From NCBI RefSeq assembly GCF_000830505.1, contig NZ_JXOK01000037.1, positions 124,001-188,000 on the forward strand: a DNA stretch of 64,000 nucleotides, read 5' to 3'. Below are positions 38,921-48,340 of the stretch, piece after piece. The notes beneath the pieces are model-generated. The model was not told the DNA's origin. It saw only the letters and a program-made list of their open reading frames with translations, and searched no databases. The translations under genes and the position numbers were made by a program. The stretch comes from Vibrio mytili. Its GTDB lineage: Bacteria; Pseudomonadota; Gammaproteobacteria; Enterobacterales; Vibrionaceae. How positions within the stretch are numbered: position 1 is the stretch's first letter; the number at the start of each line of letters is the position of its first letter.

Positions 38921-39892
38921 TTACTTTTGTGTAACATTTTGTAAAATGGTTTTTAATGCTTGATTGAGACGCGTCATTTCCGCATCGCTGCCCTTGGCAT
39001 CAGGATGGTAAAGTTTTGATAGTTGGCGATAGCGAAGTTTTATCGCCTGAGTGTTGGGAATGGTTTGCGGTGTGTAACCGAACATGGCACAGGCGATAGC
39101 AAGAGAGTGGTTATCAGATTGTTTTTTAGTTTGTTTAAACTCTTTGAATATTGTTTCTAACTGACGTTTAAGCTTTTTATTCGCGTATGTCAGCTCTTTC
39201 ACTCTGATCGCAAGTTCTGCCGCTTGGTTGGTCTCTTTTGTAAGCTTAATATGATGCGTATATTTGTAAAAAACCAATCCGCTGCCGCCGATCAGCAGAG
39301 CGGCGGCTCCAGCCGCTAGCCATAAGCCAAGTTGATCTGTACTCAGACTAACCAGAGAGGTTGATTGGGGAGCTTTTGCCGATTGGGTGGCTTCATCAAG
39401 TGCTTTTATTTCAGAGACTTGTCGTTCTCTTAGTTGGTTAAAGCGTTGTTCTAGGTAATGAGCGTACTCTTGTTCCGCTTGTGGATTGTTTAACGCTGCA
39501 AGTTGGTACCAAGCTTCGATCAAGTGAGAAGAATCTAGATTGTTTTGTTTGTGAGCAAGAAAATGTGCGAATAAGTAACCATGATCATCAGGATCGTTTA
39601 AGGCGATTGACGCTAGCCAGTAGATCGCTTGTGTATTATCAATCGGACCGTGTTCACCCGAAGCAAAATCTTGTGCTAGTAGTTTTTGAGCGGGTAGGTA
39701 ACCTTGCTGTGCTGACTGATTCAGCAAGTAGCGGATGTCGGCTGGTGAATCAGCATTAGGAGCGTGCGCGAGTTGTTGCGCACGTTCGAATTGCTTCTGA
39801 GCGGTTGTCGGCATTTGGGATGCGAAACTACTACCACCAAAATAAAAAACGACAGTAAGTAAAAGGGCAATAGCTCTTAACAGCATAGGCAT
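38921..39892 (-). CDS. Membrane-anchored J-domain protein with Sel1-like repeats
   Basis: A 323-residue protein: N-terminal signal peptide or anchor (about 1-25), Sel1/TPR-like helical repeats (about 30-150, for example DNTQAIYWLASIAL), a membrane helix (LGLWLAAGAAALLIGGSGLVFY, about 188-210), a coiled coil (about 220-255) and a C-terminal J domain with HPD (KLYHPDAKGSD). The predicted topology puts the repeats in the periplasm and the J domain in the cytoplasm, where it could stimulate DnaK. The function is unknown. ATG 39892 or 39886 could start it. A GGCCTAG/CTAGGCC hairpin lies just upstream of the start. Confidence 0.8.
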   Translation of the reverse strand: MPMLLRAIALLLTVVFYFGGSSFASQMPTTAQKQFERAQQLAHAPNADSPADIRYLLNQSAQQGYLPAQKLLAQDFASGEHGPIDNTQAIYWLASIALNDPDDHGYLFAHFLAHKQNNLDSSHLIEAWYQLAALNNPQAEQEYAHYLEQRFNQLRERQVSEIKALDEATQSAKAPQSTSLVSLSTDQLGLWLAAGAAALLIGGSGLVFYKYTHHIKLTKETNQAAELAIRVKELTYANKKLKRQLETIFKEFKQTKKQSDNHSLAIACAMFGYTPQTIPNTQAIKLRYRQLSKLYHPDAKGSDAEMTRLNQALKTILQNVTQK

Positions 39893-39895
39893 GTA

Positions 39896-39914
39896 GGCCT
39901 AGTATAACTAGGCC
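39896..39914. other. Short hairpin before the J-protein gene
   Basis: GGCCTAG and CTAGGCC pair around TATAA directly upstream of the J-protein start codon, between it and the OmpA-like lipoprotein gene. It might limit read-through or hide the ribosome site. Confidence 0.4.
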
Positions 39915-39957
39915 CGCTCCGTTAACTCTGAATATTACCTGCTATGGTGCAACCAAT

Positions 39958-40626
39958 TTACTTCAGTGGCAAGATTTGGATTTCTACACGGCGGTTGCAA
40001 GCACGACCTTCCGCTGTCTTGTTAGAGCAAATTGGGTTACGTTGGCCATAACCACGTGCAATAGCACGGCCTGCTGCGACATTTTGACCGACTAGGAATT
40101 GACGAACTGATTCAGCTCGACGTTCAGAAAGGGATTGGTTGTAAGACTCACGACCTGTGCTGTCAGTGTAGCCGTCAATCACTAGGCTAGTATCTGGATA
40201 TTCAACCAAGATACGAGCGACACCGCGAAGCGTATTATGAATGCTTGAGGTTAATTGGTAAGAGTTCGTGTCAAAGCCAATACCGTTTTCCATACGAAGT
40301 AGTAGTTGGTTTTCGCCAACACGTTGTACTTGAACACCAGAATTTTTCAATTCACGGCGCAGCGCAGCTTCTTGTTGATCAAAATAGTAACCAACGCCAG
40401 CTCCTGTAGCACCGCCGGCAGCGGCACCAATCAATGCCCGTTGGCGACGCTCTTTAGCGTTATCACCAGTAGCTAAGCCGATAGCAGCACCAGCCACAGC
40501 ACCGGTAATGGCACCGAGTGTTGTAGAGTTGGTTTCGTACTCACCCGTTGTTGCGTTTTGACGTTGAGTGGCTTGACAGCCAGTAAGTGCTAGCACAAGA
40601 GCCAGCGCAATAGACACCTTGTTCAA
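39958..40626 (-). CDS. OmpA-family lipoprotein with glycine-zipper
   Basis: A 222-residue lipoprotein: lipobox LALTGC (Cys at 17), a glycine-zipper segment (about 38-85, GAITGAVAGAAIGLATG and LIGAAAGGATGAGVGYY), and a C-terminal OmpA-like peptidoglycan-binding domain (DGYTDSTGRESYNQSLSERRAESVRQFL, GYGQRNPICSN). It should sit in the outer membrane and bind the cell wall. The start is a TTG at 40626 with GGAG about eight bases upstream; no ATG fits. Transcribed in the same direction as the J-protein gene 66 bases downstream. Confidence 0.87.
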   Translation of the reverse strand: MNKVSIALALVLALTGCQATQRQNATTGEYETNSTTLGAITGAVAGAAIGLATGDNAKERRQRALIGAAAGGATGAGVGYYFDQQEAALRRELKNSGVQVQRVGENQLLLRMENGIGFDTNSYQLTSSIHNTLRGVARILVEYPDTSLVIDGYTDSTGRESYNQSLSERRAESVRQFLVGQNVAAGRAIARGYGQRNPICSNKTAEGRACNRRVEIQILPLK

Positions 40627-40786
40627 GGGTAAATCTCCATATAAAAATAAGGCAAATGCGATTATTGAAGTCGATTATTAACGAGTTGTTTTTGATTTAT
40701 GTTAAGCCAAAGTAAGAAGCGACAAGAAAAGTACGAGATTCTCTTAACGCTTCCGGTTACGAGGCTGGCTCAAATTAAAGGGTAGC

Positions 40787-41481
40787 CTATTTGGAGGGAG
40801 TATCGAGCATTTTTCGTGCTTGCGCGCCGTCAACGCCGCGGTTGACGGAAACCTTTCTTCCTTTTTTAAGGCCAACTTCATAATCTGCAGTCAGGTTTTT
40901 CATGGCTTCTTTAAGTTGTTTCTTAAAGGTTTCGCGATCGATATTTTGAAATTCTTTATCAATGTAGTCGTTGATTTTGTTTGCTGACTCATCATCTGGC
41001 GTGATCACTGGCAGTTTTTCAATGGCACCCTCAACCCAACCAGAAACAAACGAGTTCACGCGTCGAGTTACTTCCGGTGAAGAGGTGCCGCTGCCTGCAA
41101 AACTGTTACGGAATTGTCCAGTGCTCTCGTTCATTTCGCGGTAGATAATATCAAATGCAAATGCAGCAAAGATGGCGCGATCGGCTTCACCGATAAACTC
41201 AACACGTTTAAGCCCTTTGTGATTGAGCAATACCGCCTCAACGCCAAACTTGGTATTGATTCCGCGTATTACGCGTAAAAGGGTCGAGCTAATATTCGCT
41301 GGCAACAAGTGAGAAGATTGTGTCTTCCCCATCTTAATAAACTCAATATCGTCTTTATCTAGACCATATTTGAGCATCAGGCGATGAGCATCTTGATGGC
41401 GTTTGCTGCCTCATTGACGTTGGCGGAATTGCCCAGTTCTAAGCACTTGGCGATTTTTTTCAGAGCTTTTTGTTTATCCAT
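40787..41481 (-). pseudogene. DUF2786-domain protein, one frameshift
   Basis: The ATG at 41481 opens MDKQKALKKIAKCLELGNSA and NEAANAIKM, the DUF2786 N-terminal helical domain, then the frame ends within four codons. One restored base near 41389 continues AHRLMLKYGLDKDDIEFIKMG and on to a 231-residue protein. The C-terminal part (about 70-200) has no assigned role. The annotation would otherwise start at 41377 and lose the domain. The break sits in ATG-GCT, a GG pair, as in several other genes here. Function of DUF2786 is unknown; some members are phage-encoded. Confidence 0.82.
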
Positions 41482-41630
41482 CGACAACCAGTAACGAAAA
41501 CAGAAAATTTAAGAAGTCAGACATATTACCTTTTTTGACACAAAAACGAAATACAGGAGTGGTTCGATCAGCACCCACAACATCCTTAACAAAGCCGCGC
41601 TGTGGGTGACTAGATGAGAATGATAGTTGG

Positions 41631-42311
41631 CTATAGCCCCAGTTGGTTTAGCAAGTCATCGGCATCGTCTTTTTTGCTCGATGGGACAGACGTTTTTTCT
41701 GCCATGTTTTTACGAGCCGCTTCTAAAATGTCATCAGGACTCTCGTCTTCGGCAATCTCAAATTCTTCCAATTGAATAAACTCAGTTTTATCCATGGCAA
41801 GCTCGAGATAAAAGATGTTGTTGTTTTCAGTAGAAAAGGTCACACGACGCGCCTGAGGACGATCAAGGTTAGTATCAACTTGCAATATCACCTGTTTGTT
41901 TAGTGCCAGCATTTTTGGTTGGTTTTGAGTAATATTGGTTTGCAGTTCTTTGCGGATTTTGTTGGTAAAATCACCCACTAACTGATTCATGAGCTCTCCA
42001 AGTACATCGCCAACTTCATCAGAGGTGTGTGAAATCGCCAGTTCATCTTCTGGCATGCCCATGTTACGCATGTAGTTGGTGTAAATTTCCAACGCGGCTT
42101 TTGCCGTAAAGTTGATTACCACTAAACCTGTAAACCCACCATCAAATAGAACAAAACAACCAAAGTCAGGCTTGAGACTCGTTTTATTGATTTTTTGCAC
42201 CATCGCGGAATAGTTTACCTGAGAGGAGGTGGCTGAAGTTAAAACGCCAGACACCGACTGGCAAAGTTTTAGAAGAATATCTTCCGTTGTCACTATTTTA
42301 TTTTTTTTCAT
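41631..42311 (-). CDS. DUF3334 protein, CheX/CheC-like fold
   Basis: A 226-residue cytoplasmic protein. The central segment HTSDEVGDVLGELMNQLVGDFTNKI contains the ExxN arrangement used by CheX/CheC/FliY phosphatases for attacking phospho-CheY, and the surrounding strand pattern fits that fold. DUF3334 is found mainly in Vibrio and relatives. Phosphatase activity is inference. The acidic C-terminal tail (about 185-226) looks unstructured. No chemotaxis genes lie nearby. Confidence 0.75.
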   Translation of the reverse strand: MKKNKIVTTEDILLKLCQSVSGVLTSATSSQVNYSAMVQKINKTSLKPDFGCFVLFDGGFTGLVVINFTAKAALEIYTNYMRNMGMPEDELAISHTSDEVGDVLGELMNQLVGDFTNKIRKELQTNITQNQPKMLALNKQVILQVDTNLDRPQARRVTFSTENNNIFYLELAMDKTEFIQLEEFEIAEDESPDDILEAARKNMAEKTSVPSSKKDDADDLLNQLGL

Positions 42312-42574
42312 TCTGAAAGCTCATATAGACATACTGTGTTCACCCAATGTACGGCATCACACCTAAAAAAATAAAGCTTAAGTTTAATTATTGTTGTGAG
42401 ATTCTGATTTGATCGCTTTTTTAAATGTTGTAAAGTTACATGACTCAAAGAATATCCCGCCATTCTTGCTCCTTTGCTCGTCACTCAGCGTTAGCAAAAG
42501 CCAGGGTGTAGAATGCGCAAAATAATTAAATAACCCGTAGCTGATGGGATCAGTGCCGTAGGGGCAGGAAGCAA

Positions 42575-45500
42575 ATGTTACCAAGATTACACTCGCAAAC
42601 TGATGTTGACCCGCTCGTTCTCAAGTTTTTAAAAGAACTTGAACAAGTAGGATTTACTGGCGATATCGAGAGCCAATATTCAAGTCGACTAGCAGTCGCT
42701 ACCGATAACAGTGTCTACCAACAACTTCCTCAAGCAGTTGTTCACCCTAAAACGACACAAGACGTTGCGCTGATAGGTAAACTCAGCAACCAAGAAAAAT
42801 ACGAACGAGTCACTTTTTCACCGCGCGGTGGTGGTACTGGAACCAATGGACAGTCACTGACCAAAGGGGTGGTGGTTGATCTATCTCGTCATATGAACAA
42901 AGTGTTGGAGATTAACGAAGAAGAAGGCTGGGTACGCGTTCAAACTGGTGTCATTAAAGATCAATTGAATGATGCAGTTCGACCTTATGGCTATTTCTTC
43001 TCTCCGGACTTATCAACCAGTAACCGAGCCACGATCGGTGGTATGGTCAATACGGATGCCTCAGGTCAGGGCTCGCTGAAATACGGAAAAACGTCAGATC
43101 ATGTTCTGTCATTGCAAGCCGTATTCGCTGATGGCTCAATTTTAGAGTCAGACCTGTCTCATGGTTTCCCTAGCGAAGGCGAGTTTGCGGCAACCGCTTT
43201 AAATGTGACTGAATCCGTATGCCGAGAAAAGCGTCAACAAATTAATGACAAGTTCCCACCGTTAAACCGCTTTCTAACCGGTTATGATCTTAAAAATGCG
43301 CTGAATGAAGACGATGACCGTTTTGATATTACTCGCGTATTGTGTGGCGCGGAAGGATCATTAGCATTCATTACGGAAGCTAAGCTGAACCTCACTCGGA
43401 TTCCGAAAGTACGTACTTTGGTGAACGTGAAGTACAACAGTTTTGACGCGGCATTGCGAAATGCGCCACTGATGGTACAAGCGAACGCAATGTCAGTGGA
43501 AACCGTGGATTCCCGAGTGCTTAACCTAGCAAAACAAGATATTGTTTGGCATACGGTGAGCGATTTAATCACGGATGTACCGAATAAAGAAATGCTGGGC
43601 ATCAACATCGTTGAGTACGCGGGTGAGGACGAAGAAGAAATCGACTCACAAGTCGCGGCCCTTACCGCTAAGCTAGACACCATGCTTGAAAGTGAAGAGG
43701 CCGGTATTATCGGGTACCAAGTCTGTAATGACTTGTCGAGCATTGGTCGAATCTACAACATGCGTAAAAAAGCGGTGGGCTTACTTGGTGCGGCAAAAGG
43801 TCGGGCTAAACCCGTCCCATTTGCAGAAGATACCTGTGTACCACCAGAAAACTTAGCGGATTTTATTGCTGAATTCCGTCAGCTTCTCGATAGTAAATCA
43901 CTGAATTACGGTATGTTTGGTCACGTTGATGCGGGAGTATTGCATGTGCGTCCAGCGTTAGATTTGTGTGACCCCCAACAAGAAGCCTTAATGCATGAAA
44001 TCTCTGACGAAGTCGTTAAGCTGGTGGCGAAGTATGGCGGTTTAATGTGGGGTGAGCATGGTAAAGGTTATCGCTCCGAATATGGCCCGGAATTCTTCGG
44101 CGAAGAGTTGTTCACCGAATTGCGTCGTGTGAAAGCCGCATTCGATCCTCACAACAAGATGAACCCGGGTAAAATTTGTACGCCGTTAAATAGTGATGCA
44201 GAGTTGGTTAAGGTTACGGATACTAAACGTGGCTATTTCGATCGTCAGATTGACGTACAAGTCCGCGATAGCTTCAAGCAAGCGATGGAATGTAACGGCA
44301 ACGGATTGTGTTTTAACTACGATACCAGTTCACCAATGTGCCCATCGATGAAGGTTACTGCTGATCGCCGTCATTCTCCGAAAGGGCGCGCTGGTCTAGT
44401 TCGCGAATGGCTACGTCAGTTGACCGAACAAGGCATCGATATTCTTGACTTAGAAAAGCAGACGCTGGAAAACAAATCTTCGATTAAATCCATGATCGAT
44501 CGCGTTCGCCATACGGTAAATCGACGTCACGAGTATGATTTTTCTCATGAAGTCTACGAAGCTATGAATGGCTGCTTGGCATGTAAAGCGTGTGCAAGCC
44601 AGTGTCCAATCAAAGTGGACGTACCGAGTTTCCGCTCGCGTTTTCTCAATATTTACCATTCACGTTATCAGCGTCCGGCGAAGGATTACTTGGTGGCGAA
44701 CATTGAAACCATGTTACCGCTGATGGCGAAAGCGCCGAGTGTGGTCAATGGTGTCTTAAAGCAATCTTGGGTGAAGAGCTTAACCGCTTCGACGGTCGGT
44801 TATGTGGATGCGCCGTTGTTGTCCGTGCCGACATTGAAAAAGCGTATTGAGTCTTTAACCACGCCTTACGACTTGCAACGCTTAAATGGCCTGTCTGAGC
44901 AAGAACGAAACAAGCATGTTTTGATCGTTCAAGACCCGTTTACGAGTTACTACGATGCGGATGTTGTGGAAGATTTTGTTAAGCTGTTAAAGAAACTGGG
45001 TATGAACCCGGTGATGCTGCCGTTTAAACCGAATGGCAAAGCTCAGCATATCAAAGGGTTTTTAGCACAGTTCAAAGATACGGCCATGGATACCTCTAAG
45101 TTTTTGTCTATGGTGGCGGAACTCAATATTCCGATGGTCGGTGTCGATCCTGCTCTAGTACTATGCTATCGCGATGAGTACGAAGAAATTTTGGGCAGTA
45201 AACGTGGTGACTTTGATGTTTTAACCGCGCACGAGTGGTTGTACCCGCGACTCGCTGAGTTTACCAAAGCGGATTCAACTCAGAGTGAACCCTGGTACTT
45301 GTTCGCGCATTGTACTGAGAAGACCAAACTTCCCAATGCGGAAAAAGAGTGGGGGGCGATTTTTGCCCACTTTGGCGCAAGGCTTACTACGGTGCCTGTT
45401 GGTTGTTGTGGGATGGCTGGTACCTTTGGGCATGAGGTCGACAAGTTACAGATGTCTAAAGACATTTATAACCTAAGCTGGAAGCCAAATTTAGATAAAT

Positions 45501-45610
45501 TGGATAACGAGCGGTGTTTGATCACGGGGTATTCTTGTCGAAGTCAAGTGAAACGCTTTGAAGGAACCAAACCAAAACACCCGGTGCAAGCGCTATTAAC
45601 TTTGCTATAA
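42575..45610 (+). CDS. ydiJ: YdiJ-like FAD/Fe-S oxidoreductase (D-2-hydroxyglutarate dehydrogenase type)
   Basis: A 1011-residue enzyme with a FAD_binding_4 domain (about 45-270; PRGGGTGTNGQSLT, TIGGMVNTDASGQGS), a FAD-linked oxidase C-terminal domain (about 290-545) and an iron-sulfur part with CLACKACASQCPIKVD (about 668-683) and a CCG-type domain (VGCCGMAGTFGHE near 945). It matches E. coli YdiJ in length and order. Recent work assigns YdiJ to D-2-hydroxyglutarate oxidation; older annotations call it a lactate dehydrogenase. AGGAAG lies just before the ATG. A terminator follows. Confidence 0.9.
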   Translation: MLPRLHSQTDVDPLVLKFLKELEQVGFTGDIESQYSSRLAVATDNSVYQQLPQAVVHPKTTQDVALIGKLSNQEKYERVTFSPRGGGTGTNGQSLTKGVVVDLSRHMNKVLEINEEEGWVRVQTGVIKDQLNDAVRPYGYFFSPDLSTSNRATIGGMVNTDASGQGSLKYGKTSDHVLSLQAVFADGSILESDLSHGFPSEGEFAATALNVTESVCREKRQQINDKFPPLNRFLTGYDLKNALNEDDDRFDITRVLCGAEGSLAFITEAKLNLTRIPKVRTLVNVKYNSFDAALRNAPLMVQANAMSVETVDSRVLNLAKQDIVWHTVSDLITDVPNKEMLGINIVEYAGEDEEEIDSQVAALTAKLDTMLESEEAGIIGYQVCNDLSSIGRIYNMRKKAVGLLGAAKGRAKPVPFAEDTCVPPENLADFIAEFRQLLDSKSLNYGMFGHVDAGVLHVRPALDLCDPQQEALMHEISDEVVKLVAKYGGLMWGEHGKGYRSEYGPEFFGEELFTELRRVKAAFDPHNKMNPGKICTPLNSDAELVKVTDTKRGYFDRQIDVQVRDSFKQAMECNGNGLCFNYDTSSPMCPSMKVTADRRHSPKGRAGLVREWLRQLTEQGIDILDLEKQTLENKSSIKSMIDRVRHTVNRRHEYDFSHEVYEAMNGCLACKACASQCPIKVDVPSFRSRFLNIYHSRYQRPAKDYLVANIETMLPLMAKAPSVVNGVLKQSWVKSLTASTVGYVDAPLLSVPTLKKRIESLTTPYDLQRLNGLSEQERNKHVLIVQDPFTSYYDADVVEDFVKLLKKLGMNPVMLPFKPNGKAQHIKGFLAQFKDTAMDTSKFLSMVAELNIPMVGVDPALVLCYRDEYEEILGSKRGDFDVLTAHEWLYPRLAEFTKADSTQSEPWYLFAHCTEKTKLPNAEKEWGAIFAHFGARLTTVPVGCCGMAGTFGHEVDKLQMSKDIYNLSWKPNLDKLDNERCLITGYSCRSQVKRFEGTKPKHPVQALLTLL

Positions 45611-45647
45611 CTCGCTTCTTAATACACTGATATAGCAATCTAGCCAT

Positions 45648-45674
45648 AAAGCCCAGTCACGCTGGGCTTTTTAG
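45648..45674 (+). terminator. Terminator of ydiJ
   Basis: A 9-bp stem AAAGCCCAG/CTGGGCTTT (45648-45656 with 45662-45670) with a following T run. Confidence 0.88.
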
Positions 45675-45732
45675 TGGCTCATCGCTTACAACTTTATAAA
45701 TGTATAACTTCGGACTGCAAAGGATTTGAAAC

Positions 45733-46194
45733 GTGAGAAAGCTTGAACTCAAAATACCACCTGTTGCGGTGTTTTTACTGGTCACCCTAATCATGTACTG
45801 TGTGAAAGAAGTCACGCCTGGTTTTATGATTCATGTGCCTTTCGACGACTTCGTGGTTTCGGCGCTTGTTATTTTATCTGGATTTATTGGCATTGCTGGC
45901 GTGTACGAGTTTCGCAAAGTAAAGACGACAGTTAACCCAGTCAAGCCAGAAGCGGCCTCTTCTGTCGTTAATACTAGCGTCTTTGCGTATACACGCAATC
46001 CAATGTATTTAGCGTTGTTACTATTGATCATCGCATTGGGGCTCTGGTGGGAGCACTTAAGTGTTATTCCTTGCGGCATTTTATTTGTGTCTTATATGAA
46101 TCGATATCAAATCAAACCGGAAGAACGAGCGTTAGAGCGATTGTTTGGCGACGAGTATCTGAAATATAAAAATCGTGTGCACCGTTGGATATAG
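45733..46194 (+). CDS. Isoprenylcysteine carboxyl methyltransferase-like membrane protein
   Basis: A 153-residue membrane protein with about four helices and the ICMT/PEMT-like C-terminal signature: TRNPMYLALLLL, then KPEERALERLFGDEYLKYKNRVHRW, the S-adenosylmethionine-binding region of the family. Bacterial members are common and their substrate (lipid or protein) is mostly unknown. The start is a GTG with AAGGA about eight bases upstream. It is separated from ydiJ by a terminator. Confidence 0.82.
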   Translation: MRKLELKIPPVAVFLLVTLIMYCVKEVTPGFMIHVPFDDFVVSALVILSGFIGIAGVYEFRKVKTTVNPVKPEAASSVVNTSVFAYTRNPMYLALLLLIIALGLWWEHLSVIPCGILFVSYMNRYQIKPEERALERLFGDEYLKYKNRVHRWI

Positions 46195-46335
46195 GGGATT
46201 GTACAGGTAGGTGCACTCGTGCAAAGACGTTTAGATGGTCTTTAAGCGATGACGTTTATTCGGACACGATGAGCGAGAAGCGTTTGGTAGAGAGGGTTTT
46301 TACGAGTAGGAATCACTTTACAGAAAAGATTAACT

Positions 46336-46358
46336 GCGACGACTTGTTAAATCGTCGC
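46336..46358 (-). terminator. Hairpin downstream of the DUF3581 gene, weak terminator candidate
   Basis: GCGACGA and TCGTCGC pair around a 9-nt loop. On the minus strand it lies about 46 bases beyond the DUF3581 stop and is followed by moderately T-rich sequence. Confidence 0.4.
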
Positions 46359-46403
46359 CGCAAGAATAATCTCAAATTACGTTATAATTTGGGCAGTCCT
46401 TGA

Positions 46404-47129
46404 TTAGGCCGCCTCAGTGAACTTTGCTAAAAATGCGTCTTTGCGGGCATGGAAGCGTTCAACCAAATCATCTACCGCGTCTTGGTCGTAAGGCTTCAAG
46501 CCACTCGCAACCATACGCTTGATACCAGTGCCTACCACAATGCCATCTTCTTTGAACGCAAAGTTCAGGGTAACGACACCGCGCTTACCTTCAACGTCGA
46601 AAGTTGCGCCTGTAAATTCTACTTCTGGGTGGGTGAGATCAAGGCGAGAAAACTCAACTTCCATACTTTCATAAATCACTAATGGACGCTGGCAGTTGAT
46701 CATCATTTGTTGTTCTTCCATGAGAGGAACCATGATGTGTGGGAAGTTTTTCCCAGAAAACTGAACGTAGTTTGTGACAACGTGTTCAATAAACGCTGCA
46801 TCGTGATTGGTTTCGCCTTCACGAGACATATGCAAATATTCTTTGCCCGCCTCATCAATCACGGCGCTTTCTTTCTCACACTTATTTTCGATATGCAGAC
46901 CAACACCATCGCTTACCATACCTGAGAACTTAAAACGCATTTTTTTGCTGATGCCTTCTTTGCTTAATAAAACTGCAAAGAGTAGGTCGCCAGGAACACA
47001 GAAGCGCTTGTTATCTTCATCATGAATAGGGTTGAAATCACCCGCTACACGCTTAGCAAAGTGGCTAGCTTGTTCGCGAGTGAATTGAAATTGGTGATTA
47101 GTGTTTGAAAAATAAGGTGTTAGAAACAT
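46404..47129 (-). CDS. DUF3581 protein, possible hot-dog fold
   Basis: A 241-residue cytoplasmic protein of the DUF3581 family of marine gammaproteobacteria. The N-terminal part FTREQASHFAKRVAGDFNPIHDED resembles the MaoC-type hydratase motif (Asp-x-Asn-Pro-x-His), suggesting binding of an acyl-CoA-like ligand. The function is unknown. ATG at 47129 has no strong ribosome site but fits the family length. It lies downstream of hutG on the same strand, separated by the hutG terminator. Confidence 0.8.
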   Translation of the reverse strand: MFLTPYFSNTNHQFQFTREQASHFAKRVAGDFNPIHDEDNKRFCVPGDLLFAVLLSKEGISKKMRFKFSGMVSDGVGLHIENKCEKESAVIDEAGKEYLHMSREGETNHDAAFIEHVVTNYVQFSGKNFPHIMVPLMEEQQMMINCQRPLVIYESMEVEFSRLDLTHPEVEFTGATFDVEGKRGVVTLNFAFKEDGIVVGTGIKRMVASGLKPYDQDAVDDLVERFHARKDAFLAKFTEAA

Positions 47130-47259
47130 AATTTATACGTAGTAACCATAACTGTCAGGGATTATATGCGAAACGGGGTTTGCCAATGGTCCATCCAGTG
47201 ACAATTTATCGATTATAACCGTTGTTTCGTTTACTTTCATTGCCTTTAAGTATAGACCA

Positions 47260-47283
47260 AAGCTCCACATTGATGTGGAGCTT
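47260..47283 (-). terminator. Terminator of the hutIG operon
   Basis: Stem AAGCTCCAC/GTGGAGCTT, 46 bases beyond the hutG stop, with T-rich sequence on the minus strand. Confidence 0.7.
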
Positions 47284-47328
47284 AACGTGAGTATAAATGA
47301 GACTAAGGTGTACTTTTCTAGTGAGGTT

Positions 47329-48339
47329 CTACGCTTTGTGTTGCTTGTCTGCTAGTGCGGTGGTGATGTCCCAACACAACCGAGCCGCTAATCGCGCGGT
47401 TTGGCTATCGATATCGTAATTCGGGTTATACTCTGCGATGTCGGCTAGCATCAGCTTATTTTTGTAGTGAAGAACTCTCTCTAAGAACGGCGAGATGATG
47501 TCATAACTCACCCCACGAGCTGCGGGGGCGCTTACCCCTGGAGCTGTTGCCGCAGGGAATACGTCTAAATCAATAGTGAGATAGAGATAGTCACAATCGT
47601 CGATAAAACGTTGTAGCTGCATCAGATGATCGTTGTGGTTTAAATAGCTGAGTTGATGATCTTCAACGTACCAGACGTTAAGTTCATCTGCCTTTTGGAA
47701 TAATGCTTGTGTATTGCTACTGCGGCTAACGCCTAAGCATGCGTAATGGAAAGACCAGTCATTGTTCTGACAAAAGTGCTGAATTTGATTAAAAGGCGTA
47801 CCCGAGCTCGGCTTCACATCTGCCAGTGGACTTTCAAAAGCACGTAAATCAAAATGTGCATCAAAATTGATGATACCGATTTTCGGCTTTTTCTCTGGAT
47901 GATGAGATTTAAAATACTCGGCTAACCCTGAGAATGACGCCCAAGCAATTTCGTGTCCACCTCCCAGCACGACAACAGGGGTGTGGGGAAGGGCTTCTGA
48001 AATGACCTTCGCGCAACGTGCTTGGCTTTCTTCCAGTAAGTCATCCTCACAAACAATGGTGCCCAAATCATAGAGCGGTGCGTCGTTATGCCATGCAAGG
48101 TTTGCTAAAGCACGGCGGATAAGATCGGGGGATTTTTTCGCTCCCGTTCTACCTTTATTCCTTGCCACTCCTGCATCAGTAGCAAAGCCCACCACTGAAA
48201 CCCCTTGTGTTACTGTATCCAGCTCGCTGGTGGACAGGTGCTGGATGACATGATGAACGCGTTGACCAAGTTTTCCGTCTTCAGGGTCTTGACGGCCTTG
48301 CCAATGAAATAGAGGATTGTGTAGATCAGACTGTGACAT
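47329..48339 (-). CDS. hutG: HutG formimidoylglutamase
   Basis: A 336-residue member of the arginase/ureohydrolase family that hydrolyses N-formimidoyl-glutamate to glutamate and formamide in histidine breakdown. The manganese-site motifs are present: [21 protein letters not shown], and [16 protein letters not shown]. The frame opens 11 codons earlier, but GGAG precedes the ATG at 48339 and the family starts there. One base separates it from the hutI stop, so the genes form one operon. Confidence 0.93.
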   Translation of the reverse strand: MSQSDLHNPLFHWQGRQDPEDGKLGQRVHHVIQHLSTSELDTVTQGVSVVGFATDAGVARNKGRTGAKKSPDLIRRALANLAWHNDAPLYDLGTIVCEDDLLEESQARCAKVISEALPHTPVVVLGGGHEIAWASFSGLAEYFKSHHPEKKPKIGIINFDAHFDLRAFESPLADVKPSSGTPFNQIQHFCQNNDWSFHYACLGVSRSSNTQALFQKADELNVWYVEDHQLSYLNHNDHLMQLQRFIDDCDYLYLTIDLDVFPAATAPGVSAPAARGVSYDIISPFLERVLHYKNKLMLADIAEYNPNYDIDSQTARLAARLCWDITTALADKQHKA

Positions 48340-48340
48340 G

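Noticed and set aside
46185..46403. 72-codon frame after the methyltransferase-like gene
   Set aside because: No ribosome site, overlaps the previous gene's end and the hairpin at 46336; likely chance.
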